From positions 111,401 through 175,400 of the forward strand of contig CANEZP010000009.1 in the NCBI GenBank assembly GCA_947444305.1: DNA of 64,000 bases, written 5' to 3'. Positions within the stretch are counted from its first letter, which is position 1. Each line of letters opens with the position of its first letter. The notes below the pieces were generated by a model. It did no database searches. It saw only the letters and a list, made by a program, of their open reading frames with translations, and was not told where the DNA came from. Both the position numbers and the translations under genes were made by a program. Positions 8,865 through 17,128 of this stretch are shown here, in pieces. Source of the DNA: Pseudobdellovibrionaceae bacterium. Its GTDB lineage: Bacteria; Bdellovibrionota; Bdellovibrionia; Bdellovibrionales; UBA1609.

Positions 8865-9245
8865 ATGGCCCAACGGTTTTTATTTTTAGGTTTAGTCGTC
8901 GCGTTCTCGGCTTTCGCGCACAGTGCGCCCGGTGTCTGGCAACAGCTCGAGCGAGGGACCGTGAACACCAATCGCGGAATCGTAAAGTCCGTCGAACTGC
9001 AAAATTCCGATATTTATTTTGAGATCGAAACCAAAACGGCGTTCGGTGATCCGGTCATTATCAAAGACCGTTTGTGCGGCCTACGCGATGGATCGACCCA
9101 TGATTCCGACGAAGTCCGCGCCGCCTTATTAAAAGCAAAGATTGAAATGCTTCAGGAGTCGCGCACGCAGAAGAAAATGATCGAATTCGGCTCGGGCGGG
9201 ATGTGGTCCTCTTGCGTGAGCTTTTTGCGCTCGATCGATAGCTAA
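8865..9245 (+). CDS. Small secreted protein of unknown function
   Basis: 126 residues. The N-terminus RFLFLGLVVAFSAFAHSAPG is a clear signal peptide with cleavage near AHS-A. The mature part (about 105 residues) has two cysteines (DRLCGLR and WSSCVSF), suggesting one disulfide. The start has AAGAGG upstream within a TATATATAAGAGG sequence that may also include promoter elements. No family recognised. Upstream (8648-8864) is an unremarkable intergenic region that must hold the divergent parA promoter. Confidence 0.75.
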   Translation: MAQRFLFLGLVVAFSAFAHSAPGVWQQLERGTVNTNRGIVKSVELQNSDIYFEIETKTAFGDPVIIKDRLCGLRDGSTHDSDEVRAALLKAKIEMLQESRTQKKMIEFGSGGMWSSCVSFLRSIDS

Positions 9246-9353
9246 GGCGCCGTAAAAGGGCACTGTAAATCTTTCAAAGCGGGTATAGCGGCATACGGCC
9301 GTGGTCCCGCGCTTGCTCATTGAACCGGTTTGGGTTTGTACGTGGAGAAATAT

Positions 9354-11405
9354 ATGTCTTTCAGATTAAGTGCGTTCGTTGCCGTTTTGTCTTTCACCAT
9401 AATGGCGGCGGGCTGTTCAAAAAAATCATCGAAGGGTCCCCGCGCCGCCGGTAAGCCTGCGGCCGTTGCGCCCGCGACCGAGGTTACCGAAGCTCCGAAG
9501 GCTGAGGTCACAGCGGGCGAAGAGATCATCCTCGAAGAAGACATCGCACGTAACGACCGACCCGCTCGCATCAACGAACGCGAACGTCCCGGTATCGACG
9601 ACTCTCGTCGTGCCCCGGCACCCGAAGCCGTTGAAGGCATTGAATCAGGCCTCGGCGAAGGGGAAGCTGATGGTCCCGAAGCGGGTGGGCCAGGCGCCGA
9701 TACTCAAGCCGGACCTAACGGCGAACCTGTTATTGAAGCTCGCCCTGAACCTTCGGAAGCCAACGGCGTGTCCCGCAATTCACAATGCGGAACCGCTTAC
9801 CGCCGCAATACCGAACAGTGGGCGCCCGGTTTGCCGAACGCTCCCTCACCCGTAAAAATCTGCACCGGCGGCACCGTGAAGAAAGCGGAAGAGGGCCAGG
9901 CATTTACTTGTGAAAACAACCCTGATTTAGTTTTCACCGACGCCCGCCAAGACGGTTTGATGGCCCACGCCGTTGAACAAGCGAACCGCGTCCCAAAATT
10001 TATGGATCAAGGCAGCCGCGAACTTGCACGCCGAATCCGTGAGGTAAAGATCGACGCCGGCGCGAGCTCCCGCGAAGTGCGCGCCCAAGTACAGATATTG
10101 GTCGCCGAAAAAGAATACGAGAAATTTGATTTCCGCGGCGTTATGCAAAACGGCGCGGCCGGTATCCGCATGATTCCGCTGAACTCCCCCCGGGGTTTGA
10201 AGTTCAACGCCGTACTCACTTGCGTTGGTATCGATGGATCATGCGACAACGTGATCTTTCGTTTGCAGCAGCTCACCCGCACGGGCAAAGTCGGCCGTAT
10301 CGCTTACATCGTAATCCGCTCGGGCGATGCTCACGTAACGATCTCGGAGCGCGACCGCATCGGCTACCGCACCATCGAAAATAAAGAACATGCGCAGTTC
10401 GCCGAGTTCTTGTCGAACACGACTTACAACACATGCGTTTCGGTTATGCGTGAAGTGGTCAACGGCCAGCGCCAGCTTCCGACCTGCGCTTACCAGCGTA
10501 TGAAAGCCATCTGCGGTAAACGCGCCCAGTTTAAACGCCCCGCCGCCGAAGCATTTGAATTTCGTAGCTGGGCCGTGGCTTACGGCCGCTCGGGTTTTGA
10601 ATTTGAAATGGTAGATCGCGAAACTCCGCGCTTCGTCGTTAAGGGCCCGCTCGTTGCCGGGAACGCAACGCCGATTTGGCCGCGCGCTTTGAACGTGCAC
10701 GGCGCATTCGCTTCTTCCATCGACCGCGCCATCCTCGTCGCTAACGACGGCGGCGGTAACCTGAATTTGCAAATTGATTTTAAAGGCGGCTCGAATGCGC
10801 ACACACGCATCAGCGTAACGACTTTGATCGAAGACGTTCGTAACAACCCGGAAGCGACGATGGCCCGCGCTCGTCAAATGCCCGCGCTCGCTCCCGGCGA
10901 CACCGTGAACGAAGAAGAAATGCGCGATGATGAACGCGAAGAGCGCGGCGAACCCCGTCGTGAAATGGCGCCGCAAGTTCTGCCGCCCGCCATAGCGCCC
11001 GTACCGCGCGCCGCCCGCGCGGCCGCGCCGGCCACTCGTCCGTTACCCCCGCGCCCGGCACCGAAAGCTAAGAACGCTCAAGCCGCGAAGCCGGCCTCGG
11101 CACCGCAGGTGAAAGCCGGCGCGAATCCGCCGGCCGCCGTCGAAAAGCCGTCCCTAAGAAAAGGCACCGCGAGAGCCGCCGCTAAACCCGCCGCCAAAAA
11201 CAATGCCCCGGCAAACACGGAGCCCGGCAAAACTGAGCCCGCGAAGCCCGCCGTTCCCGTTCCAGCACCCGCGACCGGCACCTGGGTTGACGTTCCGAAG
11301 CCCGCGGCAACCCCCGGCGTTCCCGCGCGTGAAAAAGAAGATAATCAAACCGTACAGCCCCGTGACGGTGCACCTCAAACGCCGCCCCCGGATGCAAACG
11401 AATAG
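9354..11405 (+). CDS. Large lipoprotein with Pro/Ala-rich tail
   Basis: 683 residues from ATG 9354 (GGAG eight bases upstream; an upstream in-frame TTG at 9330 adds residues that spoil the signal). The lipobox is MAAGC with Cys21. A Pro/Ala/Glu-rich linker runs to about residue 140, then a folded central domain of about 380 residues with several cysteines (CGTAYRR, ICTGG, TCENN, TCVGIDGSC, TCAYQ, AICGK), then from about residue 520 a low-complexity Pro/Ala/Lys tail. The layout suggests an envelope-spanning or wall-associated lipoprotein. The central domain is not recognised. Confidence 0.8.
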   Translation: MSFRLSAFVAVLSFTIMAAGCSKKSSKGPRAAGKPAAVAPATEVTEAPKAEVTAGEEIILEEDIARNDRPARINERERPGIDDSRRAPAPEAVEGIESGLGEGEADGPEAGGPGADTQAGPNGEPVIEARPEPSEANGVSRNSQCGTAYRRNTEQWAPGLPNAPSPVKICTGGTVKKAEEGQAFTCENNPDLVFTDARQDGLMAHAVEQANRVPKFMDQGSRELARRIREVKIDAGASSREVRAQVQILVAEKEYEKFDFRGVMQNGAAGIRMIPLNSPRGLKFNAVLTCVGIDGSCDNVIFRLQQLTRTGKVGRIAYIVIRSGDAHVTISERDRIGYRTIENKEHAQFAEFLSNTTYNTCVSVMREVVNGQRQLPTCAYQRMKAICGKRAQFKRPAAEAFEFRSWAVAYGRSGFEFEMVDRETPRFVVKGPLVAGNATPIWPRALNVHGAFASSIDRAILVANDGGGNLNLQIDFKGGSNAHTRISVTTLIEDVRNNPEATMARARQMPALAPGDTVNEEEMRDDEREERGEPRREMAPQVLPPAIAPVPRAARAAAPATRPLPPRPAPKAKNAQAAKPASAPQVKAGANPPAAVEKPSLRKGTARAAAKPAAKNNAPANTEPGKTEPAKPAVPVPAPATGTWVDVPKPAATPGVPAREKEDNQTVQPRDGAPQTPPPDANE

Positions 11406-11494
11406 CGTGAATTCCGGCGCTCAGCGCTAGGCCTAACAATCCCGGTTGTTTTTTCCGCACGACGCATGAAAAATGGCGTCAGGGTAAAACAATC

Positions 11495-12406
11495 GTGGAA
11501 ATAAATAAGTCTGACACTCGAACAACTCAAGGACACGCGGTTGTGGAGGCGCCGAAGCTCGGCGCTTACACCGATTACCGCCAGTACCTGCGCGATTTCT
11601 ATGAGCACAAACGTGCGCTGACGAGATCCGCATTACGCCCTTACTCGTACGGCACGTTCGCGGCCGGCGCCGACATCAAATCCCCGAACTATTTAAAGCT
11701 TATTATCGAAGGCCAGCGCAATCTTTCCCGCGAGATGGCCGTGAAGTTCAGCAAAGCGCTCGCGCTCGGTAAAGAGGATCTGGAAGAGTTTCTCGCGCTC
11801 GTGGATTTCACCCAAGCCATTGAACCGTTGGAACGTAATCGTCACCTCAAAACGCTGGCCGACCTTCGCGTGCGCCGGCAGCTCAAAAGCGGTGAGATCA
11901 ATTCCGAAACTTGGGCCAAGGTTCCGTCGTGGGTCACTTGGGTGCTCTACGCGCTGACCGAACAAAAAAATGTCCGTTTCGAACCCGATGCCTTGTTCGA
12001 TATTATGCGCGGTAAGGCGCGGCCCGATGAACTCCGCCGCTGCATGGAGCGCTTGTTCGAGTCGGGAGAGCTCGTTAAAGATCCGGAGACGGGCGCCGTC
12101 TCAAAAGGCCGCGAACTCATGAGCGGTTCCGAGAACGTGCCCGTGGCGCTCGTGCGCAAGCTACAAAGTGAATTAATTTATCTAGGTTTAGAATCATTAT
12201 TCCAAGACCAACCGCAAGACCGTGAATTCGGCGCGCAAACCATGTCGCTCACCGAAGACGAATTCGAGAAACTCAAATTCGAACTGCGTCAGTTCCGTAA
12301 ACGTTGGGCAAAGGACGTCGGCGTGGCAAGAAACTCGGTTAAGGGCGACCGGGTTTTCCAACTCAACATTCAACTCTTCCCCGTTAGCAAACCCGGCAAA
12401 GTCTGA
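11495..12406 (+). CDS. TIGR02147 family protein (DUF4423), putative regulator
   Basis: 303 residues. The N-terminal stretch DYRQYLRDFYEHKR followed by FAAGADIKSPNYLKLIIEGQRNLS is the signature of the TIGR02147 family, which has many paralogues in Bdellovibrio-like and Fibrobacter genomes. The N-terminal third resembles an HTH (helix pair around SPNYLKLIIEGQRNLSREMAVKFSKAL), suggesting DNA binding; the family function is not established. The GTG start at 11495 has AGGG ten bases upstream. It stands alone after the large lipoprotein gene. Confidence 0.85.
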   Translation: MEINKSDTRTTQGHAVVEAPKLGAYTDYRQYLRDFYEHKRALTRSALRPYSYGTFAAGADIKSPNYLKLIIEGQRNLSREMAVKFSKALALGKEDLEEFLALVDFTQAIEPLERNRHLKTLADLRVRRQLKSGEINSETWAKVPSWVTWVLYALTEQKNVRFEPDALFDIMRGKARPDELRRCMERLFESGELVKDPETGAVSKGRELMSGSENVPVALVRKLQSELIYLGLESLFQDQPQDREFGAQTMSLTEDEFEKLKFELRQFRKRWAKDVGVARNSVKGDRVFQLNIQLFPVSKPGKV

Positions 12407-12848
12407 TTATAGATTTCTAGTTTTCTGTCAGATTTTGAACAAAAAAAAGACCGCTCTCGCGATCATTAACAATTCAGGTTTTGATAGACTCCTCAAAGTC
12501 CCAGCGACGAACTTAGAAGTTCGCACTTCGACTTTCTTAGGGGGGAGGGGGAAAGCGCCCGCCGCTAAGACTCCAAGAAGACAATATCCAACAAACGTAC
12601 AGCTTCAACAGACGTTCCGCGTGTGGATATGTAGCAACTTGTGCTCCAGTGTGCAGAATCCGTCAATGCACTCTAAAATCATTCCTAGGTTGTAATGTAA
12701 ATTTCACAGGCACAATTCTCGGCTTTTCACGCTGAAAATGGGCGCAAAGGTGTATACGCATGTTTAATTCGTCCTCGCCAAATCGAATCCGACAGCTGTT
12801 GCCAAAAAAACTTGGGATTCGAGTTGCAGGGTGTTACCCAAGGTGACG
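12407..12848. other. 440-base intergenic region with small inverted repeats
   Basis: No gene supported on either strand. It contains an exact inverted repeat GAACTT-AG-AAGTTC at 12509-12522, directly followed by a second one sharing its right arm (GAAGT-TCGC-ACTTC), then a G-rich run (about 12540-12552). The A/T-rich stretch near 12410-12450 may hold a transcription end. Composition differs slightly from the coding neighbours. No promoter could be called. Confidence 0.45.
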
Positions 12849-13916
12849 ATGAAAACCCTCGATTGTCCCTATTCCGGAGTTTGCGGCGGCTGCGCCTGGG
12901 CCGTCCAAGACTTTGATGAACAGAATAATATGAAGTTAGAAGAAGTTCGCGCTCTATTCCCGGAAGTGCGCTGGCTCTATAGCCCCGATGCACGCGTGCG
13001 CGACAAAGTGGATTTGGTTTGGGAAGACGGCCGGCTGGGTTTGTACCGTCTCAATGACCGTACGGTTTTAGACATCGAAACTTGCGTGATGATGACCAAA
13101 CCCCTCGAAGATTTTTTCAAGGAGTACCGTCTAAAAACACCGCCGATCCGTAAGGGCAGCGTGCGCTTGCGAGTTTCACCCTCGGGCGAAAAGGGTGTCT
13201 GGCTGGATTTCGCTAACCAAGACGTTAAGAATTTATTCGATGAACGTGACTACTTAAAGTGGTTGTCGTCTATCGCCTTCGTTGAGATCGGACAGCGCCG
13301 CAAGCATCTAACTTGGAAAGACGGCGCACCCAAATTGGTCGATCCGGAATTACGGCCGTGGTTCGACAGTTACGATGCCGCCGGAAAATCTATCCCGCTT
13401 TACGGGCCCGTCGGGGGCTTTTCGCAAACCGGGTTCAACGCAAATCGTGCGTTGGTCGATTCGGTTTTAGCGTTGGCGAAGAAGTCGGCGGTCAGCGACT
13501 GGGTTGAATTATTTTGCGGGAACGGCAACTTTACGCTCGCGCTGGCTTCTACCGGCGCGCAAATCGAAGCGGTTGAGATGGATCCGCTCGCGATCGAAGG
13601 GTTGAACAAGGCTTTGCCGTCGAACGTGAAGCTTTCCCAGGCCGACGTTTACCTGAAAGCGAAAACACTTCCGGCGTTGAACGGCCGTGGGCTGCTCGTA
13701 GATCCCCCGCGCGCGGGGCTGCGCGAGGTGCTCGGCCTATTACACGAAGACAATTTACCCTCGGCGATTGTTTACGTTTCTTGTTTCACGGGAACATTCT
13801 TGAGCGACGTTGCCGACTTGAAAACACGCGGCTACCGGCTCGAGGATCTACACGCCATCAACCAGTTTCCGTATTCACCCCACGCCGAGTGGGTCGCTTT
13901 GTTGACACGCCGCTGA
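12849..13916 (+). CDS. RNA (uracil-5-)-methyltransferase, TrmA/RlmC/RlmD family
   Basis: SAM-dependent m5U methylation of 23S rRNA or tRNA. The N-terminal CPYSGVCGGCAW gives three closely spaced Cys for the iron-sulfur cluster of RlmC/D-type enzymes. FSQTGFNANRALV, the SAM motif WVELFCGNGNFTLALA, the DPPRAGL loop and the catalytic Cys in IVYVSCFTGTF (family usual VSCNP) are all present. About 355 residues, shorter than RlmD because the N-terminal TRAM domain is missing, as in RlmC. I start at ATG 12849 because AAGG sits five bases upstream; GTG 12831 is in frame. Which uridine is modified cannot be told. Confidence 0.88.
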   Translation: MKTLDCPYSGVCGGCAWAVQDFDEQNNMKLEEVRALFPEVRWLYSPDARVRDKVDLVWEDGRLGLYRLNDRTVLDIETCVMMTKPLEDFFKEYRLKTPPIRKGSVRLRVSPSGEKGVWLDFANQDVKNLFDERDYLKWLSSIAFVEIGQRRKHLTWKDGAPKLVDPELRPWFDSYDAAGKSIPLYGPVGGFSQTGFNANRALVDSVLALAKKSAVSDWVELFCGNGNFTLALASTGAQIEAVEMDPLAIEGLNKALPSNVKLSQADVYLKAKTLPALNGRGLLVDPPRAGLREVLGLLHEDNLPSAIVYVSCFTGTFLSDVADLKTRGYRLEDLHAINQFPYSPHAEWVALLTRR

Positions 13917-13937
13917 TTTAAGTTATTGTCCCGCGAA

Positions 13938-14687
13938 ATGATCGTTACCGCCCACAACGTAAAGAAGAATTTCAACCACCGCATCGTGGTTGACGGCATA
14001 AGCCTCGAGGCCGACGAAGGCGATCTCGTCGCTTTGATCGGTCCGTCGGGCTGTGGGAAATCGACCTTGCTTCGCTGCTTAAACGGTCTAGAAAGCATCG
14101 ACGACGGCCGAATTCAGATTTGCAACACCACGCTGCTCTCTCCTCGCGATATCGGCCAAAAGATATTTAGTCAGCGCGCTTTGGCCGTCCGCCAAAAAGT
14201 GGGAATGGTTTTTCAAAGCTTCAATCTGTTCCCGCATCTTACGATCATCGAAAATTTGATGGTTGCCCAGCAGGTCGTCTTGCGTGTGGATAAGGCGCAG
14301 GCCGAGCTCACGGCGCTGGATTTATTACGCAAAGTAGGTCTCGAGGACCGGCACGATTTTTACCCCGGTGAAATCTCGGGCGGTCAACAGCAACGGGCGG
14401 CCATCGCGCGTGCGTTGGCCATGTCCCCGAAAGTATTGCTCTACGATGAACCGACGAGCGCACTCGATCCCACATTGGTCGACGAGGTCTTGCGCGTAAT
14501 GAAACAACTCGATCAAGAGGGCATGACCCAAATCGTGGTCACGCACGAAATGCGCTTCGCCCGCGAAGTCGCCGATCGTATCGTCTACATCGAACACGGC
14601 AAAATCGTCGAACAAGGCCCCCCGGCCCAAATCTTCACCAATCCCCAAGATGAACGCACCCGCACGTTCCTAAAACACTTCCTATGA
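13938..14687 (+). CDS. Polar amino-acid ABC transporter ATP-binding protein
   Basis: ATPase subunit of a PAAT-family (GlnQ/ArtP-like) importer. Walker A GPSGCGKST, Q-loop VFQSFNLFPH, signature SGGQQQR, Walker B VLLYDEPTSALD and H-loop VTHEM are intact. The Met at 13938 (MIVTAHNVKKNF) is the natural start; a TTG 12 bases upstream is also in frame. The stop overlaps the next gene's ATG (ATGA), so binding protein/permease and ATPase are coupled. Substrate is likely an amino acid; which one is unknown. Confidence 0.92.
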   Translation: MIVTAHNVKKNFNHRIVVDGISLEADEGDLVALIGPSGCGKSTLLRCLNGLESIDDGRIQICNTTLLSPRDIGQKIFSQRALAVRQKVGMVFQSFNLFPHLTIIENLMVAQQVVLRVDKAQAELTALDLLRKVGLEDRHDFYPGEISGGQQQRAAIARALAMSPKVLLYDEPTSALDPTLVDEVLRVMKQLDQEGMTQIVVTHEMRFAREVADRIVYIEHGKIVEQGPPAQIFTNPQDERTRTFLKHFL

Positions 14688-16189
14688 AAACAGTACTGGC
14701 CTTTCTCCTCCTATTCTCGATTTTCGATTCTCGCGAAGCGGGGACAACGCCGCTTCGTTGGGGTGCGGATTTTGAGAGTGGCGCACCTTATTCTTTCAAA
14801 GACCCGAAAAATCCCGACCGTATCATCGGCTTTGAAGCCGAGATCGTCGAGGCCATCGCGCGCGAGATCGGCATGGAAGTTCAAACCTTTCAAAATAATT
14901 GGGAAGGTTTGGTGGAGGGTCTTAAACGGGACGATTACGACATCATCGTCAACGGTCTCGAAATTACGCCTGATCGCGCGGGCGTGGTAAATTTCTCGCA
15001 GCCTTACTACATCACGAGCGAAGTGATGACGGTCCGTAAGGACGAAAACAAGATCATCACCTTAGAAAGTGCCGAGGGTAAACGTATCGGTACGCTCGCG
15101 GGTTCACTCGCGCAGCGAATTTTAGCGCAGCAAGATTTTCCGTTCGAAATGCTCACCTACGGCGAAGAAGTGCACACGTACAGTGATCTTGCGCTGGGCC
15201 GGCTCGACGCCGTTTTCATGGACGAGCCGATCGCGCTTTACTACGGCAAACCTAATCCCGCGTTGAAGATCGTGGGGCCCGCCGTAGGCCGCCTTGAATA
15301 CGGCATCGCCACCCGGCTTAATGATAAAGAACTCACGCAAAAAATTCGTAAGGCGTCGGCCAAGCTCATTGCCGACGGAACTTTTCGCCGCATTCTCGAA
15401 CGGTGGGGTCTGTGGAACGGGCTGACCGCGAAGCAGTGGGGGATGAGCGCCGAGCCGGAAACGCCGGCCCTCGCCTACGAGGAATATCTCAAAACCGCTT
15501 GGAAGCCTGTCGACTTCGTCGAGCGCATGCGACGTTACGTCGGCTTTCTACCTTTGCTCGCCAAGGGCGCGGTGATGACGTTACAGATCTCGATCATATC
15601 CATGGTACTGGCCATGATCATCGGATTGTTTACGGCGCTCGGCCGTTTGTACGGTCCGTGGCCGTTGCGTTGGGTCGGTATCGCGTACGTTGAAGTGTTC
15701 CGCGGCACGCCGCTATTGATTCAGCTATTTTTGATTTTCTACGGACTCCCGCACTTAGGTTTACGTTTGGATCCTTTCATCGCCGCGGTCTTAGGCTTAG
15801 GCCTTAACTACGGAGCTTGCGAAGCCGAAAATTACCGCGCGGGGATTTTATCTATTCCTAAGGCGCAGATGGACGCTTCGCAGGCGCTGGGCATGTCGCA
15901 CGTTCAAGCACTTCGCTATATTATTTTGCCCCAGGCAATACGGGTCGTGATCCCGCCGGTGACGAATGATTTTATCGCGTTGCTTAAAGACTCATCGTTG
16001 GTGTCGGTGATCACGATGGTTGAGCTAACTTCCATTTACGGGCAGCTTGCATCGACCTATTTCGATTACCTAGGTATCGGTTTGCTCACGGCCGCCGTTT
16101 ATTTCCTGATCGGCCTGCCGTTCGTGCGCATTTCCAGATACTTCGAATCTTCGCTCAACGTTCACTTCTCGGCGAACGGTAAACGCTAA
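14684..16189 (+). CDS. Amino-acid ABC transporter: fused substrate-binding protein and permease
   Basis: 501 residues joining two usually separate components. Residues 1-18 form a signal peptide or first membrane helix; residues about 24-245 are a type 3 solute-binding domain (GFEAEIVEAIAREIG, WEGLVEGLKRDDYDIIVNG, ITPDRAGVVNFSQPYY); residues about 280-495 are a permease with the HisM/GlnP motif RGTPLLIQLFLIFYGLP, the EAA loop RAGILSIPKAQMDASQALG and DSSLVSVI. Such SBP-permease fusions are known from GlnP of Firmicutes. Together with the ATPase gene it makes a complete two-gene importer. Confidence 0.92.
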   Translation: MKTVLAFLLLFSIFDSREAGTTPLRWGADFESGAPYSFKDPKNPDRIIGFEAEIVEAIAREIGMEVQTFQNNWEGLVEGLKRDDYDIIVNGLEITPDRAGVVNFSQPYYITSEVMTVRKDENKIITLESAEGKRIGTLAGSLAQRILAQQDFPFEMLTYGEEVHTYSDLALGRLDAVFMDEPIALYYGKPNPALKIVGPAVGRLEYGIATRLNDKELTQKIRKASAKLIADGTFRRILERWGLWNGLTAKQWGMSAEPETPALAYEEYLKTAWKPVDFVERMRRYVGFLPLLAKGAVMTLQISIISMVLAMIIGLFTALGRLYGPWPLRWVGIAYVEVFRGTPLLIQLFLIFYGLPHLGLRLDPFIAAVLGLGLNYGACEAENYRAGILSIPKAQMDASQALGMSHVQALRYIILPQAIRVVIPPVTNDFIALLKDSSLVSVITMVELTSIYGQLASTYFDYLGIGLLTAAVYFLIGLPFVRISRYFESSLNVHFSANGKR

Positions 16190-16202
16190 TCCTTAAAATC
16201 AA

Positions 16203-16229
16203 AAAGGGCGTTCTTTCGAAACGCCCTTT
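16203..16229. terminator. Bidirectional intrinsic terminator
   Basis: Perfect 10-base stem AAAGGGCGTT / AACGCCCTTT with a 7-base loop. On the minus strand it is followed by TTTTTGATTTT, so it ends the small gene 16255-16455; on the plus strand the T-tract is weaker (CCGATTT) but it lies right after the transporter operon. Confidence 0.8.
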
Positions 16230-16254
16230 CCGATTTACTTAAGGAGAATGCGGC

Positions 16255-16455
16255 TTATTTGTTCAGGCCCTTGCCGGCAACGTTGCCCTTTTCATTGCGT
16301 TGCCACTGATCGGTACCCGTCGACTTTTTACCCAGCTCATTTTGTTCGCTGCTGGTTGAGCGCTGGCTCTTATCTAAATTCGGGCTCGGCATCGTCTTGC
16401 CGCCGTCCGTTCGATTTAAAGTTGAATCTGCGTTTCGGCCCATTCGATCGCCCAT
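16255..16455 (-). CDS. Small hydrophilic protein of unknown function
   Basis: 66 residues, highly polar, no Cys, no hydrophobic segment (MGDRMGRNADSTLNRTDGG, ... KGNVAGKGLNK). A strong GAGGAGG ribosome site precedes ATG 16455 and an intrinsic terminator follows, which supports a real monocistronic gene despite its size. The composition resembles disordered stress-type proteins, but no family is recognised. Divergent from the MarR gene. Confidence 0.72.
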   Translation of the reverse strand: MGDRMGRNADSTLNRTDGGKTMPSPNLDKSQRSTSSEQNELGKKSTGTDQWQRNEKGNVAGKGLNK

Positions 16456-16604
16456 GAGTTCCTCCTCATTGGTTAATGAAACTCGATAAGAGACAAAGCA
16501 AGATCGGGGCCCGCCTCAATTCGAGGCTGGCCCTAGGGCAAAGGCCGTTTGGTGGGGCAACGGGGCTTTGTGGTGCCCCGTGGTTTCGATGCCGTGTCGC
16601 AATA

Positions 16605-16640
16605 TGTTGCATACACAACAATAATGTTGCACCTACAACA
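16605..16640. promoter_or_regulatory. Tandem MarR-type operators GTTG-N6-CAAC
   Basis: Two inverted repeats, TGTTG-CATACA-CAACA at 16605-16620 and TGTTG-CACCTA-CAACA at 16625-16640, are exactly 20 bases apart, about two helical turns, just upstream of the MarR gene. The same half-sites recur before the next gene (17101-17116). This fits autoregulation by the MarR protein. Confidence 0.75.
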
Positions 16641-16661
16641 AAAGGGGAGCATGCTTTGTTT

Positions 16662-17081
16662 ATGTTTGAAGGTTGTCTCTTTTTCAATTTAAACGCGCTG
16701 GTCCGGGACCTGAATAAAGTTTGGGATGCGCAATTCGACGAAGTCGGGTTAACGCCCCCGCTCGGCTACATGCTCTTCGCTATCTTAAATGAGCCGGGGT
16801 TGTCACAAAAAGAGCTGGCCCAACATCTTTATTTAGAACGTTCGACGGTCACCCGTTTTTTGGATTCGCTTGAAGCGAAATCATTGATCAAGCGGGAAGC
16901 CGCCACGGAAGACGCCCGGGTCATTCGGGTTACGGCTTCCGAAAAGGGCCGGGCTCTTAAACCCAAGTTAGCTAAAGCGATGAAAAAGGTCGGCGAGGCG
17001 CTTGAAGGGCGCGTCGCTAACCAAGACGTCGACTCGCTAATGAAAGTCTCATCAAAGGTTCGCGAAAAATTAAGAAGTTAA
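16662..17081 (+). CDS. MarR-family transcriptional regulator
   Basis: About 139 residues from MFEGCLFFNLN. The winged helix is visible: GYMLFAILNEPGLSQKELAQHL, recognition helix RSTVTRFLDSLEAKSLI, wing EDARVIRVTASEKG. A Cys near the N-terminus (EGCLFF) could sense oxidants, as in OhrR/MarR types; this is a guess. The ATG at 16662 lies 12 bases after GGGGAG; an in-frame TTG at 16656 has better spacing. Two operator-like repeats precede it and one lies before the NmrA-like gene downstream, so both genes are probably repressed by this protein and released by a small electrophile or oxidant. Confidence 0.9.
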   Translation: MFEGCLFFNLNALVRDLNKVWDAQFDEVGLTPPLGYMLFAILNEPGLSQKELAQHLYLERSTVTRFLDSLEAKSLIKREAATEDARVIRVTASEKGRALKPKLAKAMKKVGEALEGRVANQDVDSLMKVSSKVREKLRS

Positions 17082-17100
17082 ATTTTTAAAAAACCAAAAC

Positions 17101-17116
17101 AGTTGTATGTACAACT
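17101..17116. promoter_or_regulatory. MarR-type operator before the NmrA-like gene
   Basis: AGTTGTA-TG-TACAACT, a 7-base perfect inverted repeat matching the GTTG-N6-CAAC pattern of the two sites upstream of the MarR gene. It ends just before the AAGGAG ribosome site of the following gene. Confidence 0.75.
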
Positions 17117-17128
17117 AAGGAGTTAAAG

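Noticed and set aside
10239..10976. Minus-strand 245-residue frame inside the large lipoprotein gene
   Set aside because: Antisense shadow, composition biased (Arg, Ala, His), no start signal.
12540..12552. G-quadruplex in the G-rich run
   Set aside because: Only two G-runs in a short stretch; four runs would be needed.
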